From assembly GCA_017607445.1 (NCBI GenBank), contig JAEVHH010000007.1, positions 868,001 to 932,000 of the forward strand: DNA of 64,000 nucleotides, read 5' to 3'. Both the position numbers and the translations under genes were made by a program. This DNA comes from Histoplasma ohiense (lineage: Eukaryota > Ascomycota > Eurotiomycetes > Onygenales > Ajellomycetaceae). Positions 34,442 to 47,712 of this stretch are shown piece after piece (within the stretch, counting starts at the first letter, position 1; each line of letters begins with the position of its first letter). The notes below the pieces were generated by a model. It saw only the letters and a list, made by a program, of their open reading frames with translations, was not told where the DNA came from and searched no databases.

Positions 34442-36170
34442 ATGGAGCCCTCAACACCCTCCCACCCACCCAAGAACATTGACACAGCCTACATCAGACC
34501 ACTGAAGTCAGAGTCATCAGTCAATTTTGTTACTGAAAAGACTGACAAGAGACAGAGAAAGACTGTTACAATGTCTTCTTCAGTTCTCAAAAAAGCCAGT
34601 GACAGCATCTCCACAGCCACCTCTCAGCTACAGAAGCAGTTTGAGAAAGCTCAACAGCAACAGAATCTGCAGCAGAAGACTCTCATCAAATTAGCAAAGA
34701 TTCTGAACAGCTGAGTTGAGAAGAAGAAGTAGTCAGTCAGTCAGAACTTTGTCTGAGCCTTCTATAAAAGATTCATCACATATGTGACAGCAGATCTGAG
34801 TGCAGCATCAACTCTGAGAGAGAGTGCTGTCTCAGACACTCACTCATAGTCAAATTCAGCAAAGACAACTGCAAAGAAGCTGACTATCTGAGTGAACATC
34901 ACACAGAAGAGGAAAAATTTTGCTCTCTCTGAAGTTATCTCTGTCAAGACTGCAGCTTCCTCAGCTGGCAGAGCTAGTGAAGCCAGCCTGCAGCTCAAGA
35001 ACATCAGTCAGTCAAGAAGCTTCACAGAGAGCACAAAGCAGCAGAAGAACTCACAAATCCTCATCATTCTTCAGTCAGAGAAACAGATCACCCAGCTGCA
35101 GTCATATACTGTGCAACAGACAATCATTGCAAACATTCAGAGAGTAAGAAACATGGCTAATGTGCTGAAGATGAAGCTCATCAGAACAGATTGAGTGATC
35201 ACATCAAGCAACAGAGATATATATGATGCTCTGATCATTGAAAAGACAGTGACTACTCTCTGTGAAGTTCTTGACACTACAGAGATCTGACTATCAGAGC
35301 AGTGATACAATTATACTGTCTCAGAAGTCTCAGAATTCATTCAGAACTGAAAAGAAACAAGAATTCCCACAGATAAGATGATTGAGAAAGAGATTCTGAC
35401 TCAGGCAAAGATAAAATCAGTGAGCTGTCAACTCTTGTGATATGAAGTGAATCTCAAGACAGAGAAGATTACATGAATTGTCTTCTTCCTCATCTCAGTG
35501 AAAGACTTCTCACTCTTCAATATCAGTGAGAGGATCAGACTCATCAAGAAAAGGTCACTGACAGTGAGACATAACTCAGAATGTCAGAGATACTGTCATT
35601 CATCAAAGTGTGTGCAACTGGTGAGATGCTCCAACTGCAGCAAGCTCACAAGCCAGCATGAGAAGTCAACAGATGTGAAATGCAAGAGAGTATCATGATG
35701 TATCAACTGCTGTCAACTCTACTCAGCTGAACATCAGCACTGCTCTGTCACACTCAGATGTGTGAATGACATCCTCAGATGTCTAACTCAAAAGAAGCTA
35801 GCAGCTGTTCACTGTCTTAGTGACAGATGTCACAGAGATGCTCAGAAGTGGCAACCACTATCAGCACAGCCAGCATCAATGATTGCAGTGATGATATCTA
35901 CACCATTCACTCAATCAACTCAGTCAACACAGCTCATCAGACTAGCACCCCACAAGTGAGTGACTACTCAGAGCTTCATCAGTGAAGAGAACATCATCTA
36001 GCAGATGATCCACATCAGACAACACTCAGTCTGCACAGCAGAGTGGCAGCATAGTCAAGCAGTTAAAGAGCAGTCTAGCCTCAGCATGCAGACAACAGAT
36101 CTGAAACTCTTCAATCTCATTCTGCAGATGAACTTTGACAGCAGCTTATCAAGTGACTCCTCATACTAGA
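34442..36170 (+). pseudogene. L1c ORF1 (gag-like, zinc knuckles)
   Basis: ATG 34442 starts MEPSTPSHPPKNIDTAYIRP. A Gln-rich coiled-coil-like part follows (QLQKQFEKAQQQQNLQQK, 34626-34680), then a Ser-rich part. Three CCHC-type knuckles follow at 35570-35760, of type CQRYCHSSKC, CSNCSKLTSQHEKSTDVKC and CINCCQLYSAEHQHC. Such proteins bind LINE RNA. The frame is cut by TGA and TAG. The end is uncertain because several frames remain open after 35960. Confidence 0.75.
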
Positions 36171-36299
36171 ACATCAACACCAGCAATATGACTGATATCA
36201 CAGAAACAATCAGCAGGAAAATTGTCCTCTGCAGATCTTTTGAGCAAATACAGTCAGAGCAGTTCTCTGTCACACAGCAGCTCTACAGCTTGCTTTCAA

Positions 36300-39200
36300 G
36301 CAGAACTGTGAAGTGATCTGTATACAGAAGTCTTACACACACTCTGACATCAAGACTTCTAATCACTCAGTATATGAGTGCTTTGCATTCATAGAATGCT
36401 GGGATGACACTAATCTGAAGCAGTGAGAGGAGAAGAGACTCTGAGTCATGATATATGTACACAAGAGTTCAAAGATAAGAGCACAGCAACATCAATCTGT
36501 GCAAAACAGAGATCTGCTGTGAATCAGTGTCAATGACTGCCACATTCTCAATGTGTACAGACAGTCTGAAACAGACACAGTCATGAACTATCTGATCAAT
36601 TTGAGCCCACCAGCCTGCTGTCTAGTAGATGAGGATTTCAATGTATGACATGATGTCTTTGAACCAGAGGCAGTGAATCTGCATCGAGGAGGGGAGCTTG
36701 TTCAGTGGATCAGTGAACACAGAATGAACTTTGTGAAAGAGATAGATATTTTAACTCATGCAGCAGATCATATAATTGATCTCATCTTTTTCAATGTGAT
36801 CTTTACTTCCACTTCAGTGTGCCAAGATTTACACTGCAGCTCAGATCATCAGTCTATGATTACTATACTGCCAACAACACCTCAGACACAGCAGAGCAGA
36901 GCTCAGATCAAGATCACAGACTCTCAGCTGAAGCTCTTTACAGATCTTATCAGAGATTTCATGATGAATATATCTTACTCAGATAAAGTTGAGAATGCAG
37001 CACAGCTTGATGATCTGATTCAACACTTCACTCAGAATCTTCTGACTGCAGCTCAGATAGTCAGTAAGTCAGTGCAATAAGAACAGACTATAGTCTTCTG
37101 ATGAATAGCAGACTGCTGAAGAGCACATCAAGAGCTCACCACTCATCAGACAGAGATCACAAAGCATCAGTTCAAGAACACAGTGCACAAGATCAAGTGT
37201 GCATACTGAAGACAGATGATCAATGAGATCAGAGATGACAGAGATCTGTACTGAATGATAGCATAACATGAACTGAAATCCAATCTCAGAGCACCCTCTC
37301 TGATGGTTGAGGATCAGATCATAGAAGAGACAGTCATCAAAGTCAAGATATTTCAGTAAGTCATTCTGAAGCAATACAACTCAGCTGATGATCTGAAATA
37401 CAATTCATTGAATGATGAGCACTGAAGCAGCATGGGAAACCTGCTCTGAAACCCTCAGATTGAGATGGAGAAGATAGAGCACAACATCATTGAAGTACAG
37501 AGTATCTCTTCAGACATAAATGGAATCACAGTGTAGCTGCTCAAGACATGCTGACAGTATGTGTTTCTTTTTGTACAGCAGCTATACAACTGCTGCCTTC
37601 AGCTCTGTCATTTTCCACAAATCTGAAAGCTGACAGAGATGGCAATGATATTCAAGATAGATAAAAGAAACAGAAGCTCAGTTCACTTCTGAAGATTCAT
37701 TGCTCTTCTCTCAGTAATCTTCAAGAGGCTGAAACACATTGTTGCAAGACAACTGACATACACAGTACTCATTCATGATGTAGTCAGTTTGCAGCATGAA
37801 GAAGCACTGCTCAGACAATCAGCAATGAATTTGATAGCTGCTTTCACTCATGAGATGAAGACAGCCTTCACACAAAACAAGAAGATATTCATGATCACAA
37901 TGAATGTGCAGAGTGTCTTTGATACTGTGCTGTACAGATGACTGCTTCAGTAGATGACATAACAGAGATGACTGTGCAAGCTGCTACAACTCATTGACAG
38001 CTTTCTCACTGAATGCAGAGCTCAGATTCAGCTGAAGAGAATCATCACAGCAGCATATCAGATGCAATGTGACATATCACAGAGATCTTCTCTGTCATCA
38101 ATACTGTTTCTTCTGTATCTGACAGAGCTGCTGTGATAGAATCTGAAATTGCACTTTGACTATACAGATGATCTGAATACTTAGCAGACTACACACTCAC
38201 TTGACAGCAATGCTACTCTTCTCAGCTATGATATACAGAGTATTCTGAGATGAGGGGAGACAAACAAAATGATCTTCACATCAGAGAAACTTGAGATGAT
38301 TCATCTCATAAAAAAGTGATACAATGAAACATCATCAGTGATTGTGTCAGAGAATCTGATCATACATTCTATCACTGTCTCAGCTGAACAGAAGTCAGCA
38401 CTCTACTGACTGAGTGTACACTTTGACAGAAGACTCATCTGAAGATCATATGTCTCTGCTCAGACAAAGAAGACAAGAGCTGTGACTCAGTATATCTGAA
38501 GTCTAGAGAAGATCAGAGATGAGCTCTCAGCAGATGCTCTGTGAAAGACAGTCATTATCTGTGTAATTCTCTCACTGCTCTATAGCACAGAGATCTGGTA
38601 CAGTGGCTGCATGCAGTCAGCAAGACACATGAACAGAAGTGAGAAGGTCAGCTTCTGTCTGAGATGATATGTGAGAACAGTTGAGAAGATACTTATCATA
38701 GCAGTTAGAGAAGTTCTTTCAGTTTTCCATACAACACTCATTGCAACTCTATATTGAAATGCTGAACTTTCATCAGCAATGATAGCTCTGAAGAAGGCCA
38801 AAATATATTTTGCAACAAGGCTTCAGATGATAAATGAGAGACATCCACTGACTTCATAAATAGCTCTCTCAATGATCACACATAGAAGGGGGGCTGAAAC
38901 TCAGCAGCATTCAAAGATCAAGATTCAGAGGTTGAGAGCACTGCTGTCTGCAGTCAATAGACTCACACTTACCATTCCACACTACTCAGAGAGATGCAGA
39001 ACAGACCCCACAGAGAGTGTAGACAAAAAGAATACTGCTCAGATATTTAAGAAATGATGAGAAAGTCAATCTTCAACAGATTTATGTGTTTTCTCAGATG
39101 AATCAGAATAGATTCTTGATAACAGCAGACAGATTGACTATAGCTTCATAGTCTATCAGAGAAACAAACAGCTGATCAGCTTCTCAGCTGCACTGAGCTC

Positions 39201-39590
39201 TATATCACATATCTTCAACACTGAGACAGTCAGTGTCTGCTATACATTAGAGTGTGTGGTGAAGCTTCTACTCTGTGTCACAGATGACAGCATCAACTTT
39301 CAGATCTGACTCTGTCTGAACAACATCTCAGTCATCTGAAGCATACAGAGCAGTGCAGTGGCTTTCTTGAACTGAGTCTACAGCTGCTGTTACAAGCTCC
39401 TCAGACAACATAATATGGGTCTGAAATGAGCTCTCAGACATATGAAAATAGAGGACAATGAGGAAGCAGATCATCTGACTAAGTGGATGATCTCATCTAC
39501 TGCAGCTTCAGTCTATGAACTCAAAGCCATGCCCACAGTCAGTGAGATCCACACAGTGATCAAGCAGCTCAGTCAAGAGACAGAACAAAA
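36300..39590 (+). pseudogene. L1c ORF2 (endonuclease, RT, RNase H)
   Basis: An AP-type endonuclease is seen in DEDFNV (where GDFN is usual, 36630), HRGGELVQWISEHRMNF (36680-36735), ADHIIDLIFFNV and CSSDHQSMI (36768-36860). RT shows MNVQSVFDTVLY (37900-37935; D-V-Q changed to N-V-Q) and FDYTDDLNT (38155-38182; usually F-x-Y-A-D-D). RNase H shows VFSDESEWILD (39090), FNTETVSVCYTLE (39208-39250) and KIEDNEEADHLTK (39445-39485). The changes are mostly GG-to-GA or CG-to-CA. TGA and other stops are frequent. Confidence 0.82.
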
Positions 39591-40058
39591 GTGATAAAGC
39601 AGAGTCTGTGAAAAGCTCTCTGACTGATATCAGAGCTGAAGATTCAGCAGACTGACTATGAAATATCAAGTAAAGACTTCTTCAGAGCTCATCATACCAC
39701 AGTATGTTCTTCATCACTGACTCACACTTTGCTTCTCTCATGGAGACTTTTTCTGATACCACAGACACTTTCAGCATGCAGATGTGAGGCTTGTCTGTGT
39801 CTGTGAACACAATAAGAGCTCAGAATATTTGATGCTCTGTCAACACTTACAGAGACACTTCCCTCACTGACTCAAGAGATCAGCAGCACAGTCACACAAC
39901 TGAGTGACAGCTGTTGTCTATCTAGAATTTCTGACCTCTACAGACTTTGTAGAACTGCTTGACTGCACACAGTTCTACACACAGTACTGCATGAGATAAT
40001 GCAGCTGTTTGAGCACACATCATCTGACAGCCCTCCACAGCAGTTCCAAGCCTATACA

Positions 40059-40325
40059 GATGGTACAGATAGCACAACATTCAGTACAACTGATTCAATC
40101 AGTACAATAGATTCAACTGATACAATCAGTACAAACAGTACAATCAGTTCAATCAGTACAATCAGCTTGATTGATTCAATCGGTACAAATGATACAATCA
40201 GTTCAACCGGTTCAATTGATACAATCAGTTCAATCGATTCAATCGGTACAAACAGTACAATTGGTACAATTGGTACAATCAGTTCAATCAGTTCAATCAG
40301 TTCAACTGATGTAAATGATTAAATC
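40059..40325 (+). repeat. 9-bp minisatellite in L1c
   Basis: WCAATCAGT-type units. One plus frame (39999-40322) stays open through it and encodes Ser-Thr-Ile/Asp triplets (STIDSTDTISTNS). This copy keeps CpG variants (caatcggtac, caaccggttc) that the other two arrays have lost, so the original unit probably held CG. Confidence 0.9.
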
Positions 40326-40645
40326 AGTATGATGAGCTCATCTGTTTCAACTAGCTGTGATGTAATCAGTACAGTCTGTATGCTGACTCAGTTGACATGC
40401 TCTCAGCTGCAGACATGCACTCTTCTTCTCTCTTCTCACTGCTCTCTCTGTCTCTCTTCACTTCTTTTTTCTCATGACCTTCTTCAGTGCTCTCTCCTCT
40501 CTCTTCCTCTGAGTTTGTGCTGAGTCATGTGACTGCAAGATGTCACAGAGAGCACAGTCTTTTCTTCACTCTTCTCTTTATTTTTCTTTTCAGAATATTC
40601 ATTTTTTCTCTTTTCTTTTGTCTATCTCATTTGTCTTTTCTCTGC

Positions 40646-40990
40646 TGTTAGAAGCACAGACAGTTCTCAGATCAACTGAGAGAGTTATCCCTCTTCATTC
40701 ACTGTAAAGCCTTTCAGACACAGCAGCAGCAGTTTCCCTTGGAAACCACACTATAGCCCCACCATGAATGATCATATGTTGGGTCAGAAGTGAATGTGCA
40801 GCTCAGTAAAACCCTTTTCAATGAGCTGAGTCTTCTCAAGAGTTGCCATCTGGATTCTGTTTTCTTTCTCTCTGTGTACATAGAAATCTCTCCAATGTAG
40901 CACATCTTCATACCCTTTGAAAGGCTTCTGAAACACAGGCACTGTCTGTGTTTTCTCCAGAATGTTAAATCAATACAAACAAATAAACAA
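40646..40990 (+). repeat. L1c 3' terminal segment and tail
   Basis: 345 bp from ttagaagcacagacag to a tail of CAAACAAATAAACAA. It ends exactly at the target duplication, so it is the LINE 3' untranslated region, not a separate element. Confidence 0.9.
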
Positions 40991-43102
40991 ATCAGTCTCT
41001 GAATGATACACTGTTGATAACTTTCATTCAATTCTTAGCAATTGGCATACACAGACTCAGAGTGTGCTGACAAATTGACTGTCTCTATCTGACACAATGG
41101 ATGAAAGCAGATCATGCATACAATAGAACAGGCTTCTGATAAAGACATCTACAACTACTTCAGCATCCATCTTGTCACAGAGCTGTAGTATTACATCCTT
41201 GCTGAGTCAGTTGACAATGACTAGAATATTTGTAGAACCTTCACTTTCAGATAAGAAAACTGCAAAATCAATAGCTATATCACATCAAATTCAGTCAGAA
41301 ACAGATAGAAGCTTCAGCATTTCTTTTCAGTGTTCACATCATGCCATCACTGAGCTGCAGTGATCACAGTTGTGTATGAACTGATGTATATCTTTTGACA
41401 TATCTGATCAGTAGAATTCTCAGACAACAATGTTGTACATGATTTTGTATTCTGAGTGCTCAGTCATCAGTGAGTCATGAATTTCTTGCATGATTCATGT
41501 TCATAGAGATTCTGAATCAGAGACCCATTGCCTATCTTGAAAGTATAAGCAGTTGTCATCATCAATTGAATATGCTGAGATATTCATTCTTGAGTATATA
41601 TCTGTGGGGAATTGAGGTGCTCTGTTTTGTATAACTTTGATAGCTTGTTGTCAGAATTCATCTGCTTCTGCCACTAGCTTTCATTGTTCTTTAAGTGAGG
41701 GTTCTTGAGCTCAGAACTGATTGATATGTACACAGAGTTCATCTGATTGTGTAGAACTTTCTATGATTGCAGAGTTGATTAATCAATACTCTCAGTGTTT
41801 TCATCTGTCATTCAAGTCATCAGATGGCATATCTTGTTCTCAGTGGAACAGAGCATCCACAAAGATGTTCTCTACTTCAGATCAATAACAAATTGTGAAC
41901 AAAAAACAGCTAAGAAACAATGATCAATGCATATGTCTTTCAGTGAGCTTACAAGTGATTGTGAAGTACTCTAAGTTCTTATGATCAGTAACAATCTCAA
42001 ACTTTTCAACACTCATAAATTCAGATTTCCATTTTTCAAGACATTGTATAATCACTAGAAGCTTCTTGTTGTAGATCTTATAGTTGCATTTGACAGATGA
42101 CATCTTTTTCAAGATGAAGGCACAGAGTTATAGAACATCTTCATTATCATATTACATCAGTGTCTCATCTACTACATAATCTGAGACATCTGTTTCAAGA
42201 ATTGTATGCTTATCTGAATTGAATGATTGCAGCATTGAAATGTTTGTGAATATACACTTCAGCTTTTTGAATACTGCATCCACTTCATCAGTTCATTGAA
42301 ATACAGCATCTTTCTGAGTCAGATTCATCAGTGGTTGTATAATATCAGAGAAGTTTTTGATGAATCTTCAGTAGAAGTTGACAAATTCTAGAAAGCTTCT
42401 AGTTTCTTTTACTGAGACTGATATCTCTCAGTTGAGGATTGCTTCCATCTTCTTAGAATCCATGCATACATCTTTTTCAGCTTCAATGATGAATTCTAGA
42501 TAGGTTGTAGACTTGATCTCAAAGTCACATTTGTCAATGTCCACTTGCAGTTCAGCTTTTTATAGATGGTCAAGCACTTGTCATATGTGCTTGCAGTGCT
42601 CAGTGAGCAGTCCATCAGTGAAGATCAGAATATTGTTCATATACACTGAGGTGATCTCATCAAGCAGGTCTTGTAGAGCCCAGTTAATGTATTTCTGAAA
42701 TGTGCTCAGAGTGTTCACTAATTCAAAGGAGGTCATTGTCCATTCATATAATTCATAACACATACAAAAAGTGATTAGTCATTTGTCATCTTCATTAATT
42801 CTTATCTTATAGAAGGCTGCAGAGATGTCAAGCTTTGTAAATCATTTTGCTTTTTCTATTTATTCAAGTGTTTTGTTGATGAGTGAGAGAGAGTATTGAT
42901 CCTTTCATATAATCTTGTTGAGTTCTTGATAGTCAACACAGAATCATAAGCCTTCTTCTGATTTCTTCACAAACAATACAGATGCTGTGGTGAGTGAGTT
43001 GCTAACACAAATGAAGTCTTTGTTCAGTAGTCTGTTGAGTGTTTTTCATAGAATGAGGAGCTCATTATGTGATATGCTGTAGAGAGAATCTCAGAGTGGT
43101 TG

Positions 43103-43636
43103 TGTAACGGGCGTACTTCGATTAACGATTTGATACTATCCTAATTACAGATTACGAATTGATTAAGGAAAGAAAGAGAAAAGAAATCAGAAGAAAAGAT
43201 TGTACAAAGAGGGTTCTTATAGAAGAAAGTTCAGAGTGGAAGAATATCAGAAGCCACTCCACAGTGAAGTGCAGAGCAGAAGAATATTAAGAGATATGTA
43301 TAAGAATTGTTAGAAGCTATACAAGCACAGAACATGGAGCAGAGGAATCATTGAGAGCTATGCAGAAGAATCATTAGAGACTACATAAGTGCAGAACACA
43401 GAGCAGAAGAACATAAGAAGCTACACAGAAGAATTGTTAGAGACTACACAAGCATGAAGCACAGAGCAGAAGAACATTAAGAGCTATATGAAAGAATCAT
43501 TAGAAACTACACAAGCACAGAGCACAGAGTGGAAGAACATTGAGAATTATATGAGATCACAACAGTCAGAAACAAGCAGATGCAGAAGAAGAGTTGATTG
43601 CATAAGTTAATTACTAATGAATGCTAATCTGTCACA
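43103..43636 (-). repeat. G4 3' LTR (534 bp)
   Basis: TGTAACGGGCGTACTTCG to CTGTCACA. It has the standard number of 63-bp units. CpG is confined to the first 60 bases. Confidence 0.92.
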
Positions 43637-45356
43637 TTATCCCCCCCTACTGAGGTGAGTGAGGACTCATAGATGTCGAGGGTGGTGGTGTTCTTCAAGG
43701 TGAATATGAGTTCCCAGATTGAATGATTGTATTCTACTCATTTGATGAGGTATTTGCAGCAGTGGTGATTGGTTCTATTGTCAAGAATTGCTTTGATTTC
43801 CCACTCAAATTCATTGTCTTCTTCTACAATGACAGATGGCTGCCAATTGAAGATTCTCTGTGAGAGGAATGGATCCTCAGCTGCAGGTCGGAGCAGGTTT
43901 GTATGAAAGATATTGTAAATGCCAGACAGAGTATCAAGTCAATAATTGTGTGTGTCTAGCACTTTCTTCACTGTATACTTGATGTGGTGATAATCTAGTG
44001 TATGTGAGGGGTGATCTGTTCTTATGTTCTTGAGATTCAGTCAGACTTTGTCTTCTATATGATATTGAGTTGCAGAACTTCTTCTGATGTTTGTTTGATT
44101 TTTGTAATTTTACTGAGCACTGATCATTGAAACTTCTGCTCATTTGTGAACTTTCTTCAGCTTGCTCATGATGTTCTCTGCTGTCTGTATAAGACTGTGA
44201 GTGTACATGGTTTCTCAGAGAGTCTCAGAGAAGTTCAGAATCTCTAAGTTGTATCTATATAGAAGAAAGAATGAGCTTACATCTGTTGTAGCAGAATCTC
44301 AACTGTTAATTGCAATCTCAGTGTGTGACAGCAGATTGCTTCAGTTGTCTTGTGTGTAATTGCAGAACTTATGAAGAATGTTCTTTACTGTTTGTATCAT
44401 CCTCTCAGTAACTTCATCAGTCTCTGAGTAGTACACTGTTGATAACTTTCATTTGATTCTTAATAATTGGCATACATGGGTTCAGAGTGTGCTGATGAAT
44501 TGACTGCCTCTATCTGACACAATGAATGAAAGCAGACTGTGTATATGATAGAACAGACTTCTGACAAAGACATCTGCAACTACTTCAGCATTCATCTTAT
44601 CACAGAGCTGTAGTATTACACCCTTGCTGAGTTGATCAACAATGACTAGAATGTTTGTAGAACCTTCACTTTTGAATAAGAAAACTGCAAAATTGATAGC
44701 TATATTGCATCAAGTTCAGTCAGAGACAGATAGAGGCTTCAGCATCTCTTTTTGATGTTCACATCATATCATCACTGAGCCACAGCAATCACAGTTGTGT
44801 ATGAACTGGTGTATGTCTTTCAATATATCTGATCAGTAGAATTCTCGGGCAACAATGTTGTACATGATTTCATATTCTGAGTGCTTGATCATCAGTGAGT
44901 CATGAATTTCTTGCATGATCTGTGTTTGTAGAGATTCTGAATCAGAGACTCATCATCTATCTCAAAAGTGTAAGCAGTTGTCATCATTGATTGAACATGC
45001 TGAGATATTCATTCTTGGATATACATTTGTGGGAAATTGAGGTGCTCTGTTTTATATGACTTCAGTGACTTGTTGTCAGAATTCATCTGCTTCTGCTGTT
45101 AGCTTCCATTGTTCTTCAAGTGAGGGTTCTTGAGCTCAGAACTGATTGACATGTATGCAGAGTTTGTCTGATTGTGTAGAACTTTCTATAATTGCAGAGT
45201 TGATTAACTGATACTTTTGGTGTTTCCATCTGTTGTCCAAGTCATCAGATGATATATCTTGTTCTTGATGGAACAGAGCATCCACAAGGGTGTTCTCTAC
45301 TCCAGGTCAATAATGAATTGTGAATGAAAAATGACTAAGAAACAATGATCAACACA

Positions 45357-47276
45357 TCAGTCTCACCCATTTTGTTTGCTATATTTATCAAGTTTCTATT
45401 TATTGATAGACAAATGGCAATTATGGTGAGAACTCCAAGCTATGTGGATGATTTAGGCCTAGTTGTAAGCTCAGAATCAATTGTGAATAACTGCAATTTG
45501 ATTGAGCAAGCAGCAGCTGAAATGATTGAAAAAGCAAAATCAAAAAACATTGTTTTTGATATGAACAAAACTGAATTAATTCATTTTTATCCAAATTTCA
45601 GAGAAAAAGATACTGAAGTTAAGCTTTTAAGTCATTCAGTTAAATCTAAAAACTCAGTTAGATGGCTTGGTGTCTGGTTAGATTCTCAATTGAATTTTAA
45701 ATCTCATGTGCAAATAAAAACTGCAAATGCTGAAAGAATTTTAAACAGTATATTGAGACTTTCAAATACTGAAAGAGGTCTGATATTTCAAGCAATGAGA
45801 CAATTATATATTGCCTGTGTGACCTCTGTTTCAGATTATGCAGTTCAGGTGTGGTGGAGAGGTCAAAAACACTTTATAGAAAGATTTCAAAAACTTCAAA
45901 ACTCAGCTTTAAGAAAGATTCTAGAAGTGTTCAAAACTACTTCAATTAAAGCTATGGAAATTGAAGTCTCTATTTCTCCACCACAAGTGAGATTTGATAA
46001 AATCTGTATGAATTATGCTCTCAGAATTATGAAGCTATATTCACATCATTCTATTAGAAAGAGAGTTTCAAGTTCTTTTCCAAATGAGTCAAATGGATTA
46101 GAATTAGATTGGGAACTTTATCTTGATTGGAATGAGACTGATTTATCTGAAAATTCAAGTTCTTTACAAAGAAGAAGGATATCATCTCAGTTATTTAGAA
46201 TTTGCTCAATGATTAAGAACTGTTTCTCTAGTTTAAATGTAGAGAGAATAGCTATTGAAAATCTCTCTTCTTGAAAGAAAAGTCTTGATAATCTTGTTGA
46301 TTTAAACATTAGTCAACTTTCAAAAGAAGATCAGACTCAAGAATATTTAAAGCTTTTGAAACAAATGAAAAATAAAGCAATTCTTATATACACTGATGGC
46401 TCAAAATGTGAGAAAACAGACAATCTTGGAGCTGGAATAGCATATTCAGAAAATGATAAAAACTATATTCTTGATTCTTGGCAAATTGAAAAAGAGTCAG
46501 AAGTTTTTAATGCTGAATTATTTGCAATTTCAAGAGCTTTCAAATTGATTGAAATGAAGATTGAACAATGGAAAAGATTTGAGCATATTTGGATATTCTC
46601 TGATAGTCAAGCAGAGCTTAAAAGACTTCAAAGTAATAAAATCAGCAGTGAACAGTCAATGCTAAAGCTGATTTTGAAAAGTCTTCAAAATATCCAAAGA
46701 AAAATCTCACTCAATTGTTCTATTCATCTTCACTGGGTGCCTGCTCACATGGGTATATATGACAATGAAATGGCTGATAAAGCTGCAAAAAGAGCCACTG
46801 AGTTAGAAGTCTGCTGTCAAAGAATTGTAACATGGTCTTTTATTAAAAGAAGAATAAGAGAATTATGTTTACAAAAGTGACAAGATGTCTGATTCATGCA
46901 AAGAAAAAGTGTGCATTATTCTAGATTTAAAACTAAGTCAAAGTGGAAGACTTGCTCAATAAAGTGTAAGAAGAAACTTTTTGCTACAATAATGCAGCTA
47001 AAGCTTAGACATGGACATTTCAAATCATATTTAGCAAAGTTTAAAGATGATTTAAATGATCTATGTTCAGATTGTCAGTTATATGAAAATCCAGAGCATC
47101 TTCTGTTACTTTGTACAAAGTATTCAGAACTAAAATTGAGACTGAGAGAGAAGTATCAACTGAATCAGTTAAATTTGAGTTTGTTATTCAATACAAAAGC
47201 TGGAAATATGTTCTTAATTGAATATTTAAATGAGTCAAATGTTGCTACAAGAGCTTGTTTGAATAGTGTCATTTGA
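45357..47276 (+). pseudogene. L2a ORF2 fragment: RT, RNase H and C-terminal zinc finger
   Basis: A single frame runs the whole length and is broken only by TGA (46272, 46878 and 46890). RT: SPILFAIFIKFL and YVDDLGLVVSSES (about 45440-45480). A connection with WLGVWLDSQLNFKSHVQ (45661-45711) follows. RNase H has all hallmark residues: IYTDGSK (46387), NAELFAISRAF (46510), FSDSQAE (46597), HWVPAHMGIYDNEMADKAAK (46734-46793). A CCHC-type end motif CSDCQLYENPEHLLLLC (about 47070-47120) closes it. The retained Trp codons make it the reference for reading L2b and L2c. Confidence 0.92.
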
Positions 47277-47372
47277 TGATATTTAGATCAGTTGTTTTTG
47301 TTTATTTTATTTTGATCTTTTCTTTAACTTTGTTTATTGTTAATTTTCATTTGTTTCAAGCAGTTTGCTTTA

Positions 47373-47657
47373 TTATTTGTTGATAATAGTCATTGCAAAT
47401 GTTTTTTCTTTTCTGTTGATTTTTAATAGCTGCTGTCTTTTATAATATTTATTTTCTTTGTTTTGAAGTTGAGTTGTGCTAACCCATTGACATTCTTTTG
47501 ATTTTATTTTTGGATTGAATAGTTTGAATAGTTGTTTGATTCTGGGCTGGAATTCTGTTAATGCATGTGTCAAATTGTTTTTGTATATTAGAATATTCTT
47601 GATTTGAAAAATCCTGAAGTATTTCAGGTAGATGTCATAGTCACTGACTGCATGCAT
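47373..47657 (-). other. Antisense open frame in the L2a 3' region (hypothetical)
   Basis: 95 codons, starting HAVSDYDIYLKYFRIFQ, opposite to ORF2 and just upstream of the tail. A similar frame exists in L2c (47742-48053), agreeing for about 50 residues and then diverging by a frame change. It is basic, without known motif. Shared descent of the two copies would explain the likeness, so coding is unproven. Confidence 0.25.
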
Positions 47658-47712
47658 CTATAATTGAAGAATAATAATAATAATAATGACCAACACATAT
47701 GTCTTTCAGTGA

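Larger units (their letters stand above)
34265..40990 (+). mobile_element. L1c: full-length Tad1-like LINE
   Basis: A 14-bp target duplication, ATCAGTCTCTGAAT, flanks it exactly (34251-34264 and 40991-41004) and splits the G3 integrase gene. The length is 6726 bp. Structure: 5' untranslated region, ORF1 with zinc knuckles, ORF2 with endonuclease, RT and RNase H, a 9-bp minisatellite, a 345-bp 3' segment and a CAAATAAACAA tail. This copy defines the 3' end of L1a and L1b. The first 60 bases keep CpG (cccacgaacgtaggggta). Confidence 0.95.
33001..43102 (-). mobile_element. G3: chromovirus, 3' part, carrying LINE L1c and cut by G4
   Basis: 3' LTR at 33001-33471, then minus-strand pol 33472-34264. 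A full-length LINE follows (34265-40990), and pol resumes at 41005-43102, where G4 starts. The target is G2; the 5 bases before the LTR are gttcc. The 5' half must lie right of the window. Confidence 0.88.
33459..43102 (-). pseudogene. G3 pol, C-terminal part, interrupted by a LINE
   Basis: Chromodomain and integrase C-terminus lie at 33480-34264. After the LINE come the integrase core (41005-41500), RNase H (about 42040-42210) and RT (42320-43100, palm YMNN at about 42637 instead of YIDD). The segment ALQDLLDEITSVYMNNILIFTDGL shows both catalytic Asp changed to Asn. TGA stops are frequent. Confidence 0.83.
45357..47684 (+). mobile_element. L2a: 5'-truncated LINE, best preserved L2 copy
   Basis: Flanked by a 13-bp duplication, AATGATCAACACA (45344-45356) and AATGACCAACACA (47685-47697), one transition apart. 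It starts in the RT palm region and ends in (ATA)n after aattgaag. 5' truncation is usual for LINEs. Confidence 0.92.

Noticed and set aside
45345..45356. Use of TGA as a Trp codon (altered genetic code)
   Set aside because: TGA stands for Trp in many frames, but TGG is also common in L2a and elsewhere, TGA also replaces Arg, and TAA/TAG stops occur too. Mutation explains all cases.
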